Below, one piece after another: positions 57,929 to 64,000 of a stretch of DNA of 64,000 bases. Both the position numbers and the translations under genes were made by a program. A model generated the notes under the pieces. It did not search any database and was not told where the DNA came from. It saw only the letters and a list, made by a program, of their open reading frames with translations. How positions within the stretch are numbered: position 1 is the first letter of the stretch; every line of letters begins with the position of its first letter. This stretch comes from Acinetobacter zhairuonensis (GTDB lineage Bacteria; Pseudomonadota; Gammaproteobacteria; Pseudomonadales; Moraxellaceae), in assembly GCF_022601715.1 (NCBI RefSeq), contig NZ_JAKVIM010000007.1:117105-181104 (forward strand). Reading direction: 5' to 3'.

Positions 57929-58693
57929 ATGAGTTTAGTTGTACCTGCAGAACATGGCGATGTTGTACATGCTGACACTGATCGCGTTGAACGCATTCTC
58001 GTCGTAGATGATGATGTGCGTTTACGTACGCTATTACAACGCTTCTTGGAAGATAAAGGCTTCGTGGTCAAAACAGCACACGATGCTACACAAATGGATC
58101 GCTTACTCCAACGCGAACTATTTTCACTCATCGTGCTCGATTTTATGCTTCCTGTGGAAGACGGTTTAAGTATCTGTCGTCGTTTACGTCACTCAAACAT
58201 TGATACTCCAATTATCATGCTGACTGCTCGTGGTAGCGATTCAGACCGTATTGCAGGTTTAGAAGCAGGTGCAGATGACTATCTACCAAAACCATTCAAC
58301 CCGAATGAATTACTAGCACGTATCCGTGCGGTACTGCGTCGCCAAGTCCGTGAAGTGCCTGGTGCACCAAGTCAGCAAATGGAAGTGGTGAGTTTTGGTC
58401 CATGGTCTTTGGATCTGTCTACTCGCACCCTCACCCGCGAAGGTCAGGTGGTAACCCTGACGACAGGTGAATTTGCCGTCCTGAAAGCTTTGGTACAACA
58501 TCCGCGTGAACCGTTAACTCGTGACAAGTTAATGAATTTAGCGCGTGGACGTGAATGGGGAGCAATGGAGCGTTCCATTGACGTACAAGTTTCTCGCTTA
58601 CGTCGACTGATTGAAGAAAACCCTGCCCGTGCCCGTTATATTCAAACGGTTTGGGGTGTCGGTTATGTCTTCGTTCCAGATGGCGCGGAATAA
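57929..58693 (+). CDS. ompR: Response regulator OmpR
   Basis: A 254-residue response regulator. The receiver domain (about residues 22-140) has ILVVDDDVRLRTLL, the phospho-acceptor Asp71 in IVLDFMLPVEDGL, MLTARGSDSDRIAGLEAGAD and KPFNPNEL. The OmpR-type winged helix (about 155-250) has LTTGEFAVLKALVQHPRE, RDKLMNLARGREW and SIDVQVSRLRRLIEENPARA, ending VWGVGYVFVPDG. The N-terminus is about 20 residues longer than E. coli OmpR. AAGGAG precedes the ATG. It pairs with the EnvZ-type kinase downstream and probably controls outer-membrane protein genes. Confidence 0.93.
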   Translation: MSLVVPAEHGDVVHADTDRVERILVVDDDVRLRTLLQRFLEDKGFVVKTAHDATQMDRLLQRELFSLIVLDFMLPVEDGLSICRRLRHSNIDTPIIMLTARGSDSDRIAGLEAGADDYLPKPFNPNELLARIRAVLRRQVREVPGAPSQQMEVVSFGPWSLDLSTRTLTREGQVVTLTTGEFAVLKALVQHPREPLTRDKLMNLARGREWGAMERSIDVQVSRLRRLIEENPARARYIQTVWGVGYVFVPDGAE

Positions 58694-58743
58694 TGTTGAT
58701 TTAACGAAATCATCCAAATACGTTTTAGGAATTTCGTGACGTC

Positions 58744-58873
58744 CCATTCGCAACTGTTCGAGACAGGAGAATTCCGATAAGAATGTTTCTGCGAGAATTC
58801 AGATCAATGCTTATATCGGACGAGTTTTGCGAATGGAAATGGTTTTGCCTACTTTTGCCGAAACAAAAGTAGG
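58744..58873. repeat. Palindromic intergenic element between ompR and envZ
   Basis: CCATTCGCAA (58744-58753) pairs with TTGCGAATGG (58827-58836). Inside it CCGATAAG (58774-58781) pairs with CTTATATCGG (58810-58819) with a two-base bulge. Next to it CCTACTTTTG and CAAAAGTAGG (58848-58857, 58864-58873) form a perfect 10-base-pair hairpin with a six-base loop. Structures of this kind recur as intergenic repeats in Acinetobacter, to my recollection. Confidence 0.65.
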
Positions 58874-58962
58874 TCCAACTGAAGGTTAAAACTGGATTTC
58901 TAATTCATCACAGTAAGACCCCGAAAAAACCTCACCATATTCTTAAATTATTGGTAATTACC

Positions 58963-60423
58963 GTGAAACTAGATCCCATCGACCCGCAAGAATTTACCGA
59001 TTTTGTCCACTATTCCGAAAAGAAACGCACGCCTTCGGAACGCTTTCTCGACAAAATCAAGCCGCGCTCAGCCGCCATGCGCACGACGGTGCTGGTTCTG
59101 TTTGTGGTGTTCTTTAGCTTGTTTATGTCGTTATGGTTCTTCTGGAAAACCTTATATTTACCTGAAATTCAACAGCATGCGAGATTTCTTGCTGTTGAAT
59201 TGGAAATGATCAATAACCCGCACTTAAAGATTTCTCATAATGATGTAGAACTAGATATTGACCAATGGTTGAAACAGCGTGTTGGGGTTGAATATGTCAC
59301 CAACCCCAAAGAATATCCAAACGTCAAAGATAAATTGATTGCCGACTTCTTTACCAACCGCATTGAGCACCAGCTTGCCAAAGAATTAAATATTAAAGAT
59401 GTCACGGTATATTTCCAGTTTAAACCGAGTCCACGAATTTGGGTACAAACCCCTGAAATGAATGGACACTGGGTGCGTGAACCGCTCAAAACCTATGCTA
59501 ACTATAGTCCTGAACTCATTTTCGGATGGTTATTAGGTGTCCCTCTCATTTCTGCTGTGATTATTCTGACCCTGGTACGTCAGCTCAACCGCCCATTACG
59601 TCGCCTGCAAAATGCAGCGAACAGTTATAGTAAAACGGGGACTGCACCTTATTTAGAGACTAATCATGGTCCTCAAGAAATTCGCGAGGTAAACCAAGCC
59701 TTTAATCATATGATTTATACGCTGGATCAGACAGAGCGTGATCGTCGGATTATGTTGGCAGGCATTTCACATGACTTGCGCACGCCCCTGACCCGTATTC
59801 GTCTTAGTGCCGAGATGATGCCTGATGATGACTTCTTAAAAGAAGGTTTAATCTATGACGTTGAAGATATGGACGCCATTCTGAATCAGTTCATTTCTTT
59901 CATGCGGGATGGGTCAGATGAAGTACTGCAAACCACAGACATCAATAACTTATTACAAGAGTTGGTGATTCAGTTTAAGCCTTTAGATATTCGTTTCAGT
60001 CCGCAAGAACTGCCGTTAATTGAGGCACGCAGTTTGTCACTGAAACGCTTGATTGGTAACTTAATCAATAACTCGAAAAGGTATGGTGCTGAACCTGTGG
60101 AATTGGCTGCTCGGGTCGAAGGCGAGCATATTATGATTAGCGTGGCAGACCATGGCGAAGGCATTCCAGAAGATCAGATTGAAGATCTGATGCAGCCTTT
60201 TGTGCGAGGTAACGCCGCACGAACAGTACAAGGCAGTGGCTTAGGTCTCGCGATCGTGAAACGGATTGTCGATATTCATCAAGGTAAACTCCTGATTCAC
60301 AACCGTGAACAAGGGGGGCTTGAAGCGATTATTTTACTGCCTTTACCGAAAGAAGAACCAGAAGATCACACGGTTACTAACCCAATTGAGAAACTCAAAC
60401 AAAGCATTAGCGAACACTTCTAA
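58963..60423 (+). CDS. envZ: Sensor histidine kinase EnvZ
   Basis: A 486-residue membrane sensor kinase. Two membrane helices flank a periplasmic domain (TTVLVLFVVFFSLFMSLWFF near 42-61 and FGWLLGVPLISAVIILTLV near 190-208). A HAMP segment contains RQLNRPLRRLQNAANSY. The phospho-acceptor is His270 in AGISHDLRTPLTRIRLSAEM. ATP-site boxes are LIGNLINNSKRYG (N), VADHGEGIPEDQI (G1) and QGSGLGLAIVKRIVD (G2). I start it at GTG 58963; the frame opens four codons earlier at a TTG. Unlike the usual tight ompR-envZ spacing, 269 bases with a palindromic element separate the two genes here. Confidence 0.93.
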   Translation: MKLDPIDPQEFTDFVHYSEKKRTPSERFLDKIKPRSAAMRTTVLVLFVVFFSLFMSLWFFWKTLYLPEIQQHARFLAVELEMINNPHLKISHNDVELDIDQWLKQRVGVEYVTNPKEYPNVKDKLIADFFTNRIEHQLAKELNIKDVTVYFQFKPSPRIWVQTPEMNGHWVREPLKTYANYSPELIFGWLLGVPLISAVIILTLVRQLNRPLRRLQNAANSYSKTGTAPYLETNHGPQEIREVNQAFNHMIYTLDQTERDRRIMLAGISHDLRTPLTRIRLSAEMMPDDDFLKEGLIYDVEDMDAILNQFISFMRDGSDEVLQTTDINNLLQELVIQFKPLDIRFSPQELPLIEARSLSLKRLIGNLINNSKRYGAEPVELAARVEGEHIMISVADHGEGIPEDQIEDLMQPFVRGNAARTVQGSGLGLAIVKRIVDIHQGKLLIHNREQGGLEAIILLPLPKEEPEDHTVTNPIEKLKQSISEHF

Positions 60424-60853
60424 TTGATTCTGCCAAGGTGAATGTTGTACTGCATATGCTGTGCACTTTCACCTATTTGTAAAGGGTGACGCCAAGAATT
60501 CAATGCTGATCAATCCAATTCTTCAACAGCAATTTAGTGCAATTCCCAGCATATTTAAAATGATTTGCTCTGCTTTTTAATCTAAATTTTTCTGTATCGT
60601 GAAGTTATGATCCTTAAAACATGACATTTGTAACAAATTTTACGCCGATTTCGCTTAATAACTGTACAGTCAGTATTAAAACTAGACGAATCTTTAAGAT
60701 ATATACCTCATAAAATCAATTGATTAAAAATTATCAAATTTTGTTATACCCGCATTTTTCTAAAAAATTAGACCTTAGCATAACAGGTATGCAAAATGCC
60801 TTTTCTGATCGGTACAATCCGTATCAGTTTCAAGTTTCCAACGAGAGTAAACC
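60424..60853 (+). other. Intergenic region between envZ and the CoA-transferase gene
   Basis: A 430-base region with no convincing gene. AGGTGAA and TTCACCT (about 60436-60474) form a long-loop inverted repeat after envZ without a T run. The rest is A/T-rich and should hold the promoter of the next gene, but no strong -35/-10 pair stands out. Confidence 0.4.
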
Positions 60854-62371
60854 ATGTCATTAGATCGCATTCGTTTAGCTTCATTACACGATAAAGTTAT
60901 CAGCGCAGAACAAGCTGCAGCATTCATTGAAGACGGTATGACTGTCGGTATGAGTGGCTTTACTCGTGCAGGCGAAGCAAAAGCCGTTCCATTGGCTTTA
61001 GTAAAACGTGCTCACACGAACCCATTAAAAATCACGTTAATCACGGGTGCGAGTCTAGGAAATGACCTTGACAAACAATTGACTGAAGCTGGCGTTTTAG
61101 CACGTCGTCTTCCATTCCAAGTCGACAACACATTACGTAAAGCCATCAACAATGGTGAAGTGATGTTCATTGATCAACATTTGTCTGAGACTGTTGAGCA
61201 AATGCGTAACCTTCAGTTGAAAAAGCCAGATGTGGCAGTCATTGAAGCTGTTGCGATCACTGAAGATGGTGGCATCATTCCAACAACGTCTGTAGGTAAC
61301 TCTGCAAGCTTTGCAATTTTTGCTGAGAAAGTGATTGTTGAAATCAACACCAACTTAAGCCCAGCATTTGAAGGCTTACACGACATCTATATTCCAACGT
61401 ATCGCCCAACACGCCAACCAATTCCATTAACTCAAGTGGATGAGCGTATTGGTACAACTGCGATCAACATCGATCCTTCTAAAATCGTCGGTATCGTATT
61501 TAACAGTGAATTACATGACTCCCCATCAACAGTAACTGCACCAGATGATGAGACTCAAGCGATTGCGAACCACTTAATTGCATTCTTCGAAAAAGAAGTG
61601 GCTGAAGAGCGTTTACCGAAGAACTTAGGTCCACTTCAAGCAGGTATCGGTTCAATTGCAAACGCAGTATTAACAGGTTTGAAAGATTCAAACTTCGAAG
61701 ACTTGATCATGTATTCAGAAGTACTTCAAGACTGTACTTTCGAATTGATTGATGCTGGCAAAATGATTTTTGCATCAGGTTCATCAATTACGCTTTCTGC
61801 AAAATATGGCGAGAAAGTATTTAACAACCTTGAAGCATACAAAGACAAATTGGTACTTCGTCCACAAGAAATTTCGAACCATCCAGAGCTAGTACGTCGT
61901 TTAGGGATTATCGGTATCAACACTGCACTTGAGTTTGATATTTACGGTAACGTGAACTCAACTCACGTTTGCGGTACCAAAATGATGAACGGTATTGGTG
62001 GTTCAGGTGACTTCGCACGTAATGCACACTTGGCTATCTTCGTCACTAAATCGATCGCGAAAGGTGGCGACATTTCTTCTGTCGTTCCATTTGCATCACA
62101 CGTTGACCATGCAGAACACGATGTCGACATCCTTGTAACTGAACAAGGTCTTGCAGATCTTCGTGGTTTAGCACCACGTGAGCGTGCGCGTGCGATTATC
62201 GACAACTGTGCACACCCAATGTACCGTGACGCGTTAAACGACTACTTTGACCGTTCATGTGCAAAAGGTGGTCATACGCCACACTTACTTCGTGAAGCGC
62301 TTTCTTGGCACTCTAACTTCGAAGAAACTGGTCACATGCTTGCAACTCAAGCTGAAGCAAAATCTGCTTAA
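60854..62371 (+). CDS. Acetyl-CoA hydrolase/succinyl-CoA:acetate CoA-transferase
   Basis: A 505-residue class I CoA-transferase of the Ach1/AarC/ScpC family. Seen: MTVGMSGFTRAGEAKAVP, ITGASLGNDLDKQLTEAG, VIEAVAITEDGGIIPTTSVG, the CoA-binding GIGSIANAVLTGL, and the catalytic Glu289 in MYSEVLQDCTFELIDAG. The end has THVCGTKMMNGIGGSGDFA, VVPFASHVDHAEHDVDILVT and GLAPRERARAII. Such enzymes move CoA between succinyl-CoA and acetate, or detoxify acetate with a modified TCA cycle; hydrolase activity is usually minor. GAGAG precedes the ATG. Confidence 0.92.
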   Translation: MSLDRIRLASLHDKVISAEQAAAFIEDGMTVGMSGFTRAGEAKAVPLALVKRAHTNPLKITLITGASLGNDLDKQLTEAGVLARRLPFQVDNTLRKAINNGEVMFIDQHLSETVEQMRNLQLKKPDVAVIEAVAITEDGGIIPTTSVGNSASFAIFAEKVIVEINTNLSPAFEGLHDIYIPTYRPTRQPIPLTQVDERIGTTAINIDPSKIVGIVFNSELHDSPSTVTAPDDETQAIANHLIAFFEKEVAEERLPKNLGPLQAGIGSIANAVLTGLKDSNFEDLIMYSEVLQDCTFELIDAGKMIFASGSSITLSAKYGEKVFNNLEAYKDKLVLRPQEISNHPELVRRLGIIGINTALEFDIYGNVNSTHVCGTKMMNGIGGSGDFARNAHLAIFVTKSIAKGGDISSVVPFASHVDHAEHDVDILVTEQGLADLRGLAPRERARAIIDNCAHPMYRDALNDYFDRSCAKGGHTPHLLREALSWHSNFEETGHMLATQAEAKSA

Positions 62372-62382
62372 TCGAATCAGTT

Positions 62383-62413
62383 AAAAAACGCCCCATCTGG
62401 GGCGTTTTTTTAT
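62383..62413 (+). terminator. Terminator after the CoA-transferase gene
   Basis: AAAAAACGCCCCA and TGGGGCGTTTTTTT pair with a very short loop. It lies 10 bases after the stop and also faces the convergent gene at 62418. Confidence 0.9.
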
Positions 62414-62417
62414 GTGC

Positions 62418-62930
62418 TTAATGAGAAGTCAATAAAAACAGCTTCGCTAAACCATCCACATTCATTTGCTGCTCTATAGTTCCGATTGAAACCACGCCCA
62501 GATTCAACTGAATTTGCAAGATCGGTTGTGTCTGTTGTAAAGGACTATTCGAATTCACCACAGGATCAAGCATGCGATAAAGCCCCAGTCGAGGATCATC
62601 CGACTGTAAGCCTTCCGCAATTGAATAGACCTGCAACAGAATGGGTAAAGGTAAATCAAAATCTGGAATCGGCTGTGGTGGCAAAATTTCCTGCGAAGTT
62701 CGCGCACTATCAATCAACGGAGATTGCTGATGTGCAACTTCCAGCTTCATTAAATAATGCTCAAAAATTTGCTGTCTACCGTGATCGGGTTGGGATTGAA
62801 TGTCTCCCGTTTCAACACGTAAATCTTGTTCTGTTAATTCGGAGAGATCAGAAGAGTCCATAGCATAACCATGACTCATCAACAGCACACTTAAAACCAG
62901 TGTACTGAATACTGTGGGAGAGAAATACAT
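62418..62930 (-). CDS. Secreted protein of unknown function
   Basis: A 170-residue protein I cannot assign. Signal peptide MYFSPTVFSTLVLSVLLMSHGYA, then MDSSDLSELTEQDLRVETGD, which recalls the short 'L.D.DL..VTG' start of some filament-associated secreted proteins in Acinetobacter (a weak likeness). The middle is proline-rich (ILPPQPIPDFDLPLPILL), and the end has TIEQQMNVDGLAKLFLL. No cysteines are in the mature part. It is alone, convergent with the CoA-transferase gene. Envelope location is likely. Confidence 0.65.
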   Translation of the reverse strand: MYFSPTVFSTLVLSVLLMSHGYAMDSSDLSELTEQDLRVETGDIQSQPDHGRQQIFEHYLMKLEVAHQQSPLIDSARTSQEILPPQPIPDFDLPLPILLQVYSIAEGLQSDDPRLGLYRMLDPVVNSNSPLQQTQPILQIQLNLGVVSIGTIEQQMNVDGLAKLFLLTSH

Positions 62931-63071
62931 GGCAAAATGTCCATTAAAATTTCTACCCTTTATATTTTAAAACTCAGATACAGATTAAACAGTTGCTTCC
63001 GCGTAAAGCCAGCAATTCATATCAGAAATAAACTGTATACTTGGACGTAATGAATATCTCTCAACCAGCTC

Positions 63072-63815
63072 TCATACTGGCTCTTGACGTCCGACCCGCA
63101 GCAAGACTGGAAAGCTCAGTTTCAGTATAGGGTCATGCTTCACTGCTAACAGCTGGCGCAGGTCATACAAGGGATCATGTGGCTGAGTCCGCTGGTAATG
63201 CTGCAAGCCCGACCACGTGCCAAGATACTGCAACAATTGCGTACTGCTCCATGTGTAGTTCAAAGCTAAAGCTGGTACTGCTAATTCCTGAAAAGGAAAG
63301 GGAATCGTTTGATAATGCTCATCAATATATTGCCGCTCTGAGTCCCAATAGCCTTTCAACGTTTCAAAGTAGAGCTGATGTAACGCTTGTTGTACTTCCG
63401 CATCTTGCAGTTGCATCAAGCCATAACCAATCACGGCAATGACGCCATTCGGCTTTAGTACGCGCTTCACTTCAGCATAGAATGCAGCAAAATCAAACCA
63501 GTGAATTGCTTGTGCCACACAGACCAAATCTACCGAAGTGCTTGGAAGCGAGCTATGTTCGGCGGTTGCTTGTAAATAGCGTACATTCGCAAAGCAAGGG
63601 GCGTGCTGGAGTTGTTGCTTACTAAGGTCTGTTGCGAGCACCTGCGCGAAATGAGGCGCAAGTAACTGGGTAAATTGCCCTGATCCCGCCCCGCAGTCCC
63701 AAGCCAGAGTATGTTCAGGGACATAAGCTAAAATAGCATCTAGAATTTCTGTCGAATATTGCGGGCGTGCCTGCTGATAACGCTGACTATGCTCAGAAAA
63801 TAAATCCTTATTCAT
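63072..63815 (-). CDS. Class I SAM-dependent methyltransferase
   Basis: A 247-residue methyltransferase of the Methyltransf_11 type. It begins NKDLFSEHSQRYQQARPQYS. Motif I is LAWDCGAGSGQFTQLLA near residue 38. Next are VLATDLSKQQLQHA (acidic residue for the ribose), TAEHSSLPSTSVDLVCVAQA and the helix WFDFAAFYAEVKRVLKPNGV followed by IAVIGYG. Small-molecule methylation is likely, since relatives of this length with an xxHWFD motif are trans-aconitate or similar methyltransferases, but the substrate is not known. Confidence 0.85.
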   Translation of the reverse strand: MNKDLFSEHSQRYQQARPQYSTEILDAILAYVPEHTLAWDCGAGSGQFTQLLAPHFAQVLATDLSKQQLQHAPCFANVRYLQATAEHSSLPSTSVDLVCVAQAIHWFDFAAFYAEVKRVLKPNGVIAVIGYGLMQLQDAEVQQALHQLYFETLKGYWDSERQYIDEHYQTIPFPFQELAVPALALNYTWSSTQLLQYLGTWSGLQHYQRTQPHDPLYDLRQLLAVKHDPILKLSFPVLLRVGRQEPV

Positions 63816-63890
63816 CCTGCTGATCCCGCCCTGTTTTTATTGTCGTACTCGCTTATTTAGATTTTATAGCATGACTTTTCTTGAGGCATA

Positions 63891-63921
63891 AAAAAACCCC
63901 AAATAATGTTTGGGGTTTTTT
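63891..63921 (-). terminator. Terminator after tRNA-Phe
   Basis: AAAAAACCCCAAA and TTTGGGGTTTTTT pair around TAATG. On the minus strand it follows the tRNA-Phe gene by five bases. Confidence 0.9.
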
Positions 63922-63926
63922 GAATA

Positions 63927-64000
63927 TGGTGGCGAGACCCAGGATCGAACTGGGGACACACGGATTTTCAATCCGTTGCTCTACCTACTGAGCTATCACG
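63927..64000 (-). tRNA. tRNA-Phe (anticodon GAA), cut by the right edge
   Basis: Minus-strand cloverleaf lacking its first two bases: D stem GCTC/GAGC, anticodon stem ACGGA/TCCGT with loop TTGAAAA (anticodon GAA), T arm CCCAG TTCGATC CTGGG, acceptor 3' strand TCTCGCC, discriminator A and encoded CCA. The visible acceptor bases CGTGA pair except for a T-T at position 5/68. Confidence 0.93.

Overview
The window looks like chromosomal DNA of an Acinetobacter species. The evidence is the moderate-to-low GC core, an acr1-type fatty acyl-CoA reductase whose C-terminus matches what I remember of the A. baylyi protein, the pilMNOPQ-aroKB-SPOR-gltBD gene order, and a dcw cluster that is split and ends at mraY. 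Most of the window is core genome. No phage, transposase, plasmid gene or CRISPR array was seen.

Layout. (1) 1-6100, minus strand, is much richer in A/T than the rest and looks accessory. From the pilin outward it holds a GT-C/TPR membrane glycosyltransferase, a dolichyl-phosphate-sugar-synthase-like GT2, a PglK/MsbA-like ABC flippase and two tandem Stealth-family phosphotransferases, the second cut by the window edge. They follow the major type IV pilin gene pilA (6096-6527), which has a good sigma-54 promoter. I read this as an unusual glycan assembly locus tied to the pilin, and it is the best candidate here for an undescribed system. (2) 6.8-10.0 kb: two TPM-domain proteins, LemA, and a PF10118 metal-dependent hydrolase. 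(3) 10.2-24.3 kb, minus: gltD, gltB, a SPOR-type membrane protein, aroB, aroK, then pilQ, pilP, pilO, pilN and pilM (type IV pilus secretin and alignment complex). (4) 24.5-35.1 kb: divergent ponA (PBP1a), then rlmA and the dcw genes mraY, murF, murE, ftsI, ftsL and rsmH, read on the minus strand.

(5) 35.2-38.9 kb: sulfate-binding protein, a small secreted protein, gltX, tRNA-Ala(GGC) and tRNA-Glu(TTC). (6) 39.0-47.6 kb is a metal-handling block: a zinc-ribbon membrane protein, czcD, a DUF4198-like periplasmic protein behind a Fur-box-like site, czcA, czcB, czcC and a CzcI-like histidine-rich secreted protein. (7) 47.7-57.6 kb: a Sel1-repeat protein, ettA, metY, acr1, a SulP-carbonic anhydrase fusion and tex. 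(8) 57.9-64.0 kb: ompR and envZ separated by a palindromic intergenic element, a succinyl-CoA:acetate CoA-transferase-type enzyme, a secreted hypothetical protein, a SAM methyltransferase, and tRNA-Phe cut by the right edge.

How the parts connect. pilA and pilMNOPQ contribute to the same type IV pilus machine, and the first 6 kb probably decorates the pilin or another envelope acceptor. ponA, mraY, murE, murF, ftsI and the SPOR protein serve peptidoglycan synthesis and division. czcD and czcCBA form a two-tier export route for zinc, cadmium or cobalt across both membranes. Several start codons were moved from the longest reading frame to internal ATG/GTG codons on the basis of Shine-Dalgarno sites, signal peptides or family alignment; each case is stated in its entry. 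All functional calls are from reading motifs by eye, with no database search.
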